From Candidatus Poribacteria bacterium (GTDB lineage: Bacteria; Poribacteria; WGA-4E; WGA-3G): DNA of 41,114 nucleotides. The notes below the pieces were generated by a model that was not told the DNA's origin, made no database searches, and was given only the letters and a program-made list of their open reading frames with translations. Positions 8,416-17,358 of this stretch are shown in pieces (position 1 is the stretch's first letter; the number at the start of each line of letters is the position of its first letter). A program made the translations under genes and the position numbers. The stretch is taken from the NCBI GenBank assembly GCA_009845545.1, contig VXZK01000192.1, positions 1 to 41,114 on the forward strand. Reading direction: 5' to 3'.

Positions 8416-8519
8416 ATGTCAGTAGGCGGAGTTGAAAAAGGAAGTTTGTTTAGTACAACAGGTATGCTTCCGCAAGTGCTGAAAACTGACAACTGATAAC
8501 CATTTCATGGAGGAACAAT

Positions 8520-9923
8520 ATGCAACAAAAACCTAATGTCATCTTTGTTTTAACGGACGATCAGGGACCTTGGGCTGCGGGGTGCTGCGGTAATGATGAG
8601 GTACGGACACCCTATCTCGACCAGTTGGCTTCAGAAGGGACCCGTTTCCCGAATTTCTTCTGCACAAGTCCTGTCTGCTCGCCAGCACGCGCGAGCCTTA
8701 TGACTGGACGTATCCCGTCAGCACACGGTGTACACGACTGGATCCGCGACGGAAATATGCCACCAGACCCCGCCCGATACCTTGAAGGTTTGACGTGTTA
8801 TACGGATGTCTTAGCCGACAATAATTACACAGTCGGATTGAGCGGCAAGTGGCACCTTGGTGATAGCTTGACACCGCAACACGGGTTCAGTCACTGGTTC
8901 GCGCTACTCACGGGAGGCAGCAAGTATAACGATGCGGATATGATTCGAGACGGACAGGTAGAAATGCAGCCCGGCTACCTCACCGACGTGATCACCGATG
9001 ATGCATTGAATTTTATCTCAGCGAATAAAGAGGGACCGTTCTATCTTAGCGTTAATTATAATGCACCGCATACGCCGTTTACGGGACACCCACAGGATAT
9101 AGTTGACTCCTATGACGATTGCCCATTCAAAACGTGTCCACAAGAGGCATTGCATCCGTGGGCTGTGCAAGGTGCAGCGGCGCACATGGGTAACCGCGAG
9201 TCGTTGAAGGGCTATTTCGCAGCGATAACGGCACTTGATTTAAATGTCGGGCGGATTCTGGATCGGCTTGCAGCGTTAGGCATCCGTGAAAATACGATTG
9301 TGGTCTTCAGTAGCGACAATGGCTATTCGTGTGGGCATCACGGATTTTGGCATAAAGGCAACGGCACATTCCCGCTGAACATGTATGAAAACTCTGTCAA
9401 GGTGCCCTTTATCGTCAGCCATCCGGGTAGTGTTCCAGAGGGGCGCGTCAGCGAAGCGATGGTGAGCCAATACGATTTCATGCCGACACTTCTTGACTAC
9501 CTCGGATTACCGGATCCGAACGACGAGATGTCGCCCGGCAGAAGTTTTGTCCCTGCGCTTTCTGGGGAGACGAACGATGCGAAAGATGAGATTGTTATTT
9601 ACGATGAGTACGGTCCCGTCCGTATGATTCGGACGCAGGAGTGGAAATATGTGCATAGGTATCCCTACGGTCCGCATGAATTATACGATTTGGTGAACGA
9701 TCCGGGTGAACGGAAAAACCTGATAGATGACAAATCTCAGAATGCTCGTGTCGGTGATATGCGTCAACAGATGGGGGCATGGTTTGAACGGTACGTCTTA
9801 CCTGAATTAGATGGTGCGAGATGTTCCGTTACGGGTGGTGGGCAAGCAGCAAAGTTAGGAGAAGGAAATTACGGTGAAAATTCCTTCCATCCAAGATATG
9901 CTCCACCTCGACGAAATGTGTAG
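8520..9923 (+). CDS. Type I sulfatase
   Basis: The 467-residue arylsulfatase-family hydrolase has metal-binding D13-D14 in FVLTDDQG and the formylglycine motif C53-S-P-A-R57. KWHLG and SSDNGYSCGHHGFWHKGNG carry further active-site residues. C53 needs a formylglycine-generating enzyme, which is not in this window. No signal peptide is seen at the N-terminus (MQQKPNVIFVL), so the protein appears cytoplasmic. GGAGGA ends 5 nt before the ATG. Sulfate-ester substrates could be host or algal polysaccharides, which is inference. A remnant of a second copy of its 3' end follows at 9950-10090. Confidence 0.92.
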   Translation: MQQKPNVIFVLTDDQGPWAAGCCGNDEVRTPYLDQLASEGTRFPNFFCTSPVCSPARASLMTGRIPSAHGVHDWIRDGNMPPDPARYLEGLTCYTDVLADNNYTVGLSGKWHLGDSLTPQHGFSHWFALLTGGSKYNDADMIRDGQVEMQPGYLTDVITDDALNFISANKEGPFYLSVNYNAPHTPFTGHPQDIVDSYDDCPFKTCPQEALHPWAVQGAAAHMGNRESLKGYFAAITALDLNVGRILDRLAALGIRENTIVVFSSDNGYSCGHHGFWHKGNGTFPLNMYENSVKVPFIVSHPGSVPEGRVSEAMVSQYDFMPTLLDYLGLPDPNDEMSPGRSFVPALSGETNDAKDEIVIYDEYGPVRMIRTQEWKYVHRYPYGPHELYDLVNDPGERKNLIDDKSQNARVGDMRQQMGAWFERYVLPELDGARCSVTGGGQAAKLGEGNYGENSFHPRYAPPRRNV

Positions 9924-9949
9924 ATAACATATCTTCATCTGAATCAGAT

Positions 9950-10090
9950 ATGCTGAGACAGATGGGTGCGTGGTTTGAACGATACGTAGACCCACGATTG
10001 GATGGCACAAGATGTGCGGTTACCGGCAGAGGACAAAAGGCAAAAATTGGAGATAGGGTGTATGGTGAAGATGCCTTCAATCCAAGATAG
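9950..10090 (+). pseudogene. Remnant of a second sulfatase 3' end
   Basis: The 46-codon frame reads RQMGAWFERYVDPRLDGTRC... and ends in GEDAFNPR. It closely follows the C-terminus of the sulfatase just upstream (RQQMGAWFERYVLPELDGARC... GENSFHPR). The similarity runs past the remnant's TAG: where the upstream gene reads Tyr-Ala-Pro-Pro, the remnant has TAG then the same Ala-Pro-Pro codons. So this is what is left of a tandem paralogue whose 5' part is gone. It is unlikely to make a functional product. Confidence 0.75.
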
Positions 10091-10163
10091 GCACCCCCTC
10101 AAGGGAATGCTTAGGAAATTGATCCTTCGTCTTTCTAAGTTATTTCGTTTCCAGTTTTCTAAG

Positions 10164-10192
10164 TTGACATCAGAACAGACTTCGTGTATGCT
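10164..10192 (+). promoter_or_regulatory. Sigma70-like promoter for the Uma2 gene
   Basis: A consensus TTGACA (10164-10169) and TATGCT (10187-10192) are separated by 17 nt, about 60 nt before the Uma2 start. Confidence 0.6.
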
Positions 10193-10251
10193 ATGTAACA
10201 GCAACTGAAACTACAAAGGACACAGATTTTCCGTCCGTTAAGGAGAATACG

Positions 10252-10833
10252 ATGACAGCTATTGCTGTGCAAACCCAACTGACACCTGAAGAATACCTCG
10301 CTTGGGAACGCAAAGCACCCTTCAAGAATGAATATCTCAGCGGCCAGATACTCGCGATGTCAGGGGCAAGTCGCGCGCATAATCTCATCACAGGAAATAT
10401 ATTTAATGGTCTTTACAACCAACTGTTAAACCGGGATTGTGAGACTTACACTGGCGAAATGCGCGTGAAGGCGAGACCCATAACATCTTACTTCTATCCA
10501 GATGTTGCTGTGGTCTGTGATGAACCCCGTTTTGAAGATGATGTGTTTGACACGCTCCTTAATCCAACTGTTGTCGTAGAGGTGCTTTCCCGCTCAACTG
10601 CAGCTTATGACAAGGGCGAGAAATTCGAGTCTTATAAGCAGATCGCCTCCTTGCAAGAATATATCCTTGTTTCACAAGATAGGGTAAACGTTGAACGTCG
10701 TTTTCGCTTAGGAACACAGTGGAGAGCACTCGAATTTCAGGAACTTGCGGAGGTGCTGTCCCTGGATTCAATTCGCTGTGAACTGCCTTTGGGGCACATT
10801 TACAGGCGCGTCAAATTTACAGATACGCCCTGA
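10252..10833 (+). CDS. Uma2 family (DUF820) PD-(D/E)xK nuclease
   Basis: The 193-residue protein shows the family pattern: LTPEEYLAWERKAPFKNEYLSG at the N-terminus, GEMRVKA, then FYPDVAVVCD with D84. NPTVVVEVLS with E110 and YDKGEKFESY follow, with the YILVSQDR strand after. These give the PD...ExxS...K nuclease-fold core. AAGGAG stands 6 nt before the ATG. Uma2 genes are highly multiplied in cyanobacteria and Poribacteria-like genomes; their biological role is not established and a link to mobile DNA or repair is only proposed. Confidence 0.9.
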   Translation: MTAIAVQTQLTPEEYLAWERKAPFKNEYLSGQILAMSGASRAHNLITGNIFNGLYNQLLNRDCETYTGEMRVKARPITSYFYPDVAVVCDEPRFEDDVFDTLLNPTVVVEVLSRSTAAYDKGEKFESYKQIASLQEYILVSQDRVNVERRFRLGTQWRALEFQELAEVLSLDSIRCELPLGHIYRRVKFTDTP

Positions 10834-10970
10834 TCCCACCGTCGTAGAGTCACTTTGTAAGCCCTATTTCTAACTTTAGGCCCCTAAAACTTAACTGAAG
10901 TAGCAGACGTGTATGTAACTTGCAAGTTGTTTTTTGCAGACTCCCGATGGTTATTGTTGAAAGGAACGAA

Positions 10971-11819
10971 ATGGCGAGAGCTTATGCCCCCGGCAACATC
11001 TCGTGTGTTTTCAAGGTTATTCCGCACGCCGATCCGGCGCGTATGCACTCGCTCGGCATGGGTTTCACGGTTAAAGAAGGTGTAGAGGTCACCGTCTCCG
11101 AGCATCATGAGATGGAAGTGTTATTTAACGGAGCGTGCATCAATTTCCCAACGGTCCGTGCTGTTGTCAATCAGCTAACGCAAAACAGTGGCATCACAGG
11201 CATAAAGGTAGACATCACCTCTCCATTGCCGCTCGGCTGTGGTTTTGGACTCAGCGGTGCCGCAGCACTCGCAACCGCCTACGCGCTCAATGAACTCTTG
11301 ACCCTACACAAAAACAGCGAGAAACTCGCGATGGCGGCGCATATTGCAGAAGTTGAGAATCGGACCGGATTGGGCGATGTCTGTTCACAATATCACGGCG
11401 GCTGCCTTGTCAAATTGAAGGAAGGATCACCTTTAACGGCTGACAGGCTACCGATTGCGGAGCAGCAGATCTATTACCGTTACTTCGGACCTATTCAGAC
11501 AAGCGAGGTGCTTGGAAACAGAGAACAGACAACCCGCATCAATCGTGCAGCAGATGTTGCGTTGCGTACATTGCAAACACTTACCAGTGCCAAGCCGAAT
11601 GCCAACCTCTTTAACGCCTGCTTCGCGGTCTCAAAACAGTTTTCGGTAGAGAGCGGCTTGCTTAGCGATGCACGGGTGATAGATACAATCGCAGATATTG
11701 AGGCAGAAGGCGGGGTTGCGTCAATGATAATGTTAGGGAACGGTGTATTTAGCACGCATTCTTTTAAAGACGCAGTGGAAACGAGACTTGTTCACAATCC
11801 AGCACGCCTCATCTCGTAA
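10971..11819 (+). CDS. GHMP kinase, archaeal pantoate kinase-like
   Basis: The 282-residue protein opens with ARAYAPGNISCVF and has the GHMP ATP loop PLPLGCGFGLSGAAALATA (about 86-104). The block AEVENRTGLGDVCSQYHGG follows. Archaeal pantoate kinases share the G-x-G-F/Y-G-x-S-G-A loop and the AEVxNxTGLGDV block; other GHMP kinases differ there. Pantoate kinase phosphorylates pantoate on the archaeal CoA route. The ATG at 10971 is chosen because AAGGA ends 5 nt before it; ATG 10947 and TTG 10920 are possible but have no such site. No phosphopantothenate synthetase gene is adjacent, so the pathway assignment is inference from family resemblance. Confidence 0.72.
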   Translation: MARAYAPGNISCVFKVIPHADPARMHSLGMGFTVKEGVEVTVSEHHEMEVLFNGACINFPTVRAVVNQLTQNSGITGIKVDITSPLPLGCGFGLSGAAALATAYALNELLTLHKNSEKLAMAAHIAEVENRTGLGDVCSQYHGGCLVKLKEGSPLTADRLPIAEQQIYYRYFGPIQTSEVLGNREQTTRINRAADVALRTLQTLTSAKPNANLFNACFAVSKQFSVESGLLSDARVIDTIADIEAEGGVASMIMLGNGVFSTHSFKDAVETRLVHNPARLIS

Positions 11820-11857
11820 GGGCGATGTTATACCGTCCGTCAGATGGAATCACAGTG

Positions 11858-13819
11858 ATGAAAACCGCACTTCTTCTATCATTTTTTACAGTATCTGTTG
11901 CGTTCGGCGAGGTTGAGATTGAGGATGTGAGGTTCGGGTTCAACGAGGGTTACAAGACAGGCACATGGGCACCTCTAACTATCACTGTTCGAGGTCAAGA
12001 TGGGTTTGCTACATCTATTGGCATTCCCGGTCAACGGATAGCTGAAACCTATCTGGCAGTAGAAGTTAGAAGTTTTTCTTCAAACACACCTACTCAGCGG
12101 TATGCGACTCCACTAATTGGATTACAACGGAAAAATTTCTATATCTATTGCCCGAAAAATGCTACAGAACTTGTCATTGAACTCGTACCTGCTCCACAGT
12201 CAGGGAACACAGTATCTCCGGCCAAAATGCGACGCGTGATGCAAGAGATAGCTTTACCGACACCCCTTGCCCGCAAAGACTTCCTCGTATTGGTGTTGGC
12301 ACCGAGCGGTGATAAACTAAAACGATTTATTGACAAAAAGCAGTTAGCGGCTCATGATGATGCACAAGTACATGTGGCGTACCGTTCAAATCCGACATCA
12401 TTGCCAAGCGATTGGATAGGTTATAGTGCAGTGGATGTTCTCGTTATTCGCGAGATAGCCCTGAGACGTATCTCTAAGACCCAACAAACAGCGATGCTTG
12501 ATTGGGTACAACGTGGCGGCACGCTTATTGTCTCTGGTGGTAGTAACTATAAATATCTGCGCGACAGTTTTATAGAACCCTTCCTTCGAGTCGAATTGAA
12601 AAAACCAGAACAAACAGAGAAGGTTCCTGCTGTCTTACATGAACAACTCGGTTTTCGGAACTTCAGTAGCAACAGTAACCCGTTTGAACGCATCCCGTTT
12701 TCTCCAAAACCTGGATGTGAAACGCTCGTCGAGACAGACGATCAGATCTATATCGCGAAGCGGAACTTTGGAGACGGTCAGATCCTGTGCCTTGCGTTTG
12801 ATTACAATGCCATGCCCTTTTCGGAACAGCAAGTGGGTGAAATATTCTGGAGCGGATTACTGAGCAGACACGGTAAATCTCCGCGGCATATCACAGACCG
12901 GTATGCCCTTGCGCTTCAACATGAGGCGAAGATTTACCAACAATTTTTATCAACTTCTGTCAAAGCTGGATCGACTCAGGTGCCGCTCATTAAACTGCTG
13001 GCTATAGTTTTACCAATATATCTACTGAGTTTTGGTAGTTTTTTATTTTACTTTGGGAGATCTCTGAAGTCACGCGATCCCGATCATCGTGATGGCGTGC
13101 TTCAGCAGAAGCGAAAGGCACGCACCTATTGGATAGGCGGAGTTCTCTTTGTTCTACTCTTATTGAGTACAATTGCAGTCGCGAGAAATGTGTTGCCGAA
13201 TAGCGTTACGGCGGATCAACTGTCAATTTTGTCAGTCTATCCTGATCGGAATCGTGTGCATTTGCAAAGCTACGTCTCCGTTAGGGCTACAGCACACACT
13301 GAAACATCTATTGATTTCACAAAAGGGAACTTTATTCGTCATCAGGAAACTGAGAGGCCTCAAAAGATTGGAACGTTGGTTCAGAATTCAAGTATTCAAC
13401 TACGAGGCTTGCCCGTGGAGCCGTGGCATCCTACGACCTATGTGCAAGAAACATTTTTAGATGCTCAGAAACTTCCGCGTATCCTCGAAAACGCGTGGCA
13501 CGTTACAGGTAAAGAGATGACTTACGTAGGCAACGTCACACTTGATAGTGAGTTGGAATCTGAACATCCAACAGCAATCCTCCGGCGGCAAGTAACAGCT
13601 GCGTTGCCACCTGATGAAGGTCTGCGCGGCAAGCGGAAGTGGTTTGCACAAATTCTACGACAGGAGCGAGTGTTGCGACATCTGGCAGAAGAGAGAAGCG
13701 TACAATTGCCACCTTATCTGATCGGATGGACTTCTCATAATTTTACGGACACGGTAGTAACTGGAAATGTTAACATAAATAATGAAACTTTAGTGATTTT
13801 TCGCACCACTGGGCTTTAA
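11858..13819 (+). CDS. Exported two-TM protein with GATase-like ectodomain
   Basis: This is about 653 residues with a signal peptide (MKTALLLSFFTVSVAFG). A large extracytoplasmic region includes DVLVIREIALRRISKTQQTAMLDWVQRGGTLIVSGG, which looks like the strand-turn of a class I glutamine amidotransferase-like fold. Two membrane segments follow near 377-400 (LLAIVLPIYLLSFGSFLFYF) and 424-443, then a C-terminal soluble part. Such proteins are common in Planctomycetes-type genomes next to transport genes; the catalytic Cys of true amidotransferases is not seen, so a binding role is more likely. The ATG at 11858 is preferred to 11825 because it places the signal peptide at the N-terminus. It closely follows the GHMP kinase. 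Confidence 0.6.
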   Translation: MKTALLLSFFTVSVAFGEVEIEDVRFGFNEGYKTGTWAPLTITVRGQDGFATSIGIPGQRIAETYLAVEVRSFSSNTPTQRYATPLIGLQRKNFYIYCPKNATELVIELVPAPQSGNTVSPAKMRRVMQEIALPTPLARKDFLVLVLAPSGDKLKRFIDKKQLAAHDDAQVHVAYRSNPTSLPSDWIGYSAVDVLVIREIALRRISKTQQTAMLDWVQRGGTLIVSGGSNYKYLRDSFIEPFLRVELKKPEQTEKVPAVLHEQLGFRNFSSNSNPFERIPFSPKPGCETLVETDDQIYIAKRNFGDGQILCLAFDYNAMPFSEQQVGEIFWSGLLSRHGKSPRHITDRYALALQHEAKIYQQFLSTSVKAGSTQVPLIKLLAIVLPIYLLSFGSFLFYFGRSLKSRDPDHRDGVLQQKRKARTYWIGGVLFVLLLLSTIAVARNVLPNSVTADQLSILSVYPDRNRVHLQSYVSVRATAHTETSIDFTKGNFIRHQETERPQKIGTLVQNSSIQLRGLPVEPWHPTTYVQETFLDAQKLPRILENAWHVTGKEMTYVGNVTLDSELESEHPTAILRRQVTAALPPDEGLRGKRKWFAQILRQERVLRHLAEERSVQLPPYLIGWTSHNFTDTVVTGNVNINNETLVIFRTTGL

Positions 13820-13884
13820 AGAACAATGCGATTGCCCGATTAGATTAGATACGCCTTGCGGTGCTTGTTAAACAGAGGTGAACC

Positions 13885-14817
13885 ATGGATGTGCTATCGC
13901 TCGGTATTTATGTCGTTGATGTGCTCGGACGGCCGATAGATCAATTCCCCGAAAAAGGCAAATTAGCACTCTTTGATGAACTCGAAATCCATACGGGAGG
14001 TTGTGCGAACAACACAGCCCTTGCGCTCGCGCGTTTGGGTATCTCTGCGGGCGCGATGGGTAAAATCGGCACTGATACTTTTGGCGATCTGATTCTGCAA
14101 ACACTTACCGACAACAGCGTTGATGTGGCTGGCATGCGACAAGATGCCGACGTTAGCACATCGTTTACATTTGTCGCGATTGCTTCCGATGGCGAACGGA
14201 CCTTTTATCACTACATCGGTGCGAACGGTGAACTCTGTGAAGCAGACCTTAATTGGGAACTTATTAAAACCACCAAAATTTTGCATATCGCCGGTGCGCT
14301 CGTCATGCCACGTTTTGACGGTGCGCCGATGGCAAACGTTCTCCGAGAAGCGAAAAGGCTGGGTATAACCACCTCGCTCGATACAGCATACGATGCAACG
14401 GGAAAGTGGATGGAAACGTTAGAACCGTGTTTGCACCATGTAGACATCCTTATGCCAAGTATTGTTGAAGCGCAACAACTCACCGGCATGTCTGAATGCA
14501 GTGAAATAGCACAATTTTTTCGCAATAACTACAATATCCAAACTATCGCCATTAAAATGGGTGAAAACGGCAGTTATATTTCCACACCAGAAACAGAACT
14601 CTCTGTGCCTGCATATCCGGTCAATGTCGTTGACGCGACGGGTGCAGGTGACGCTTATGTTGCTGGATTTCTCGCTGGAACTATCATGGGTTGGGACCTG
14701 GAAGCGACTGCGGAATTGGCATCCGCGACAGGTGCGGCATGCGTTACTGCTATCGGCACTACTGCGGGAATCCAGAACCTTGAAGAGACACTAAAAATTA
14801 GCCATCAGAGGAATTAG
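13885..14817 (+). CDS. PfkB/ribokinase family carbohydrate kinase
   Basis: The 310-residue kinase has the N-terminal glycine motif GGCANNTALALARLG and the C-terminal signature DATGAGDAYVAGF, with the catalytic Asp at 256. The acceptor is a sugar or nucleoside that cannot be identified from these motifs; the family includes ribokinase, fructokinase and KDG kinase. It starts 65 nt after the membrane protein with an AGAGGTG ribosome-binding site and is on the same strand. Confidence 0.88.
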   Translation: MDVLSLGIYVVDVLGRPIDQFPEKGKLALFDELEIHTGGCANNTALALARLGISAGAMGKIGTDTFGDLILQTLTDNSVDVAGMRQDADVSTSFTFVAIASDGERTFYHYIGANGELCEADLNWELIKTTKILHIAGALVMPRFDGAPMANVLREAKRLGITTSLDTAYDATGKWMETLEPCLHHVDILMPSIVEAQQLTGMSECSEIAQFFRNNYNIQTIAIKMGENGSYISTPETELSVPAYPVNVVDATGAGDAYVAGFLAGTIMGWDLEATAELASATGAACVTAIGTTAGIQNLEETLKISHQRN

Positions 14818-14947
14818 TTTTCAGTCCAATTTTTTTCAAAAAATCTTTCAGGCATCGGTCATCGGTTAAGAACCGTATTGATGTGTGAAGTTTTCTTTTT
14901 ACTAAAACTCTCACTGCAAGACAAACCGTACTGACAACTATAAAAAT

Positions 14948-15910
14948 ATGAATAACACACCAATTGTTGAAACAGAAAATCTATCCAAATGGTACGGCGA
15001 AGTTATGGGGGTGAATGACGTAACGCTCACGATTCACCCCGGCATCATCGGTCTACTGGGGCCAAACGGTGCGGGGAAAACAAGTTTAATCAAACTTATG
15101 ACGGGGCAACTGAAACCCAACCAAGGCGAGGTAAAAGTGTTGAACCAATCGGTATGGAACAACCCTGAGTTGACGCGGCGGGTAGGCTATTGTCCCGATA
15201 TAGAATTGGCATATCAATTCATGAGTGGACTTGAGTTTGTCACCTTTTTCGCCACGTTAAGTGGATACGACAAAACAGAAGTAGAATCCCGGGCCCTACA
15301 AGTATTGGAAACAGTGGACATGCTATCGGCAAAGGATCGACCTATCGGTTCTTATAGCAAGGGTATGCGGCAGCGTATCAAACTTGCACAGGCATTGGTA
15401 CACGAACCGGAACTCCTATTTCTTGACGAGCCGCTCACGGGTTTAGATCCGAATGGAAGACGACACGTTCTTGCGCTGCTGAAAGACCTTGCCGACACAG
15501 GCATTAGCATCATTGTTTCAAGCCATATCCTCTACGAGATTGAAGCCTTAACAGAGACGATTCTGCTCATTCATCAAGGACGTATCCTTGCAGAAGGTAC
15601 AATCTCTGATATCCGAGAACTGATTGACGAACATCCGCATAAAGTCTACTTAAGCACCGATGAACCGCGCCGTTTGGCACAAGTTTGTCTACCTTTTTCA
15701 GACATCTTGAGTGTAACTTTTGTTAATAATAGTGACGCTGTGAATGAATCTGGAACAGGTGCAGCAGGCGATATTATTCTCGAAACCGCTAAACCGGATG
15801 CTTTTTATGCCAGACTCCCTGAACTCCTCATCGAAAACGAATTGAATGTTTCCCAACTCTACTCCCCGGATGATAATCTCTCTTCTGTGTTTAAATACTT
15901 GGTTGGGTAG
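14948..15910 (+). CDS. ABC transporter ATP-binding protein, no adjacent permease
   Basis: The 320-residue ATPase has Walker A GPNGAGKT (38-45), signature SKGMRQR (137-143), and Walker B LLFLDEPLTGLDP with D160-E161. The H-loop is SSHILYEIEAL. It resembles ATPases of ABC-2 exporters (Nos/CcmA-like), which are normally followed by a permease gene. Here the next gene is tgt on the opposite strand, and the only nearby membrane gene (11858-13819) is not a recognisable permease. The partner must be encoded elsewhere or has been lost. The start has no strong ribosome-binding site. Confidence 0.88.
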   Translation: MNNTPIVETENLSKWYGEVMGVNDVTLTIHPGIIGLLGPNGAGKTSLIKLMTGQLKPNQGEVKVLNQSVWNNPELTRRVGYCPDIELAYQFMSGLEFVTFFATLSGYDKTEVESRALQVLETVDMLSAKDRPIGSYSKGMRQRIKLAQALVHEPELLFLDEPLTGLDPNGRRHVLALLKDLADTGISIIVSSHILYEIEALTETILLIHQGRILAEGTISDIRELIDEHPHKVYLSTDEPRRLAQVCLPFSDILSVTFVNNSDAVNESGTGAAGDIILETAKPDAFYARLPELLIENELNVSQLYSPDDNLSSVFKYLVG

Positions 15911-16056
15911 CCTGTCCCGTCACAACTCGGAAGTAAGAAGAATCGCTTTCAGCAGTCAGGAATCGGCAGTCAGTCAAAAGAGGATTGGGCGCGTCAAACC
16001 GGCTCTTTACTGATAGTCTTTGAACTGCGGAGTCTGTCTTCGTTGCAGTCCATTGT
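15911..16056. other. Convergent spacer with degenerate repeats
   Basis: The ABC gene and tgt converge here. The spacer holds TCAGCAGTCAGG / GGCAGTCAGTC-like direct units but I see no clear terminator. Confidence 0.4.
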
Positions 16057-17356
<1,300 letters not shown>

Positions 17357-17358
17357 AT

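Noticed and set aside
9276..10204. Several minus-strand frames across the sulfatase end and the remnant
   Set aside because: They mirror the sulfatase coding bias and have no recognisable motif or start signals.
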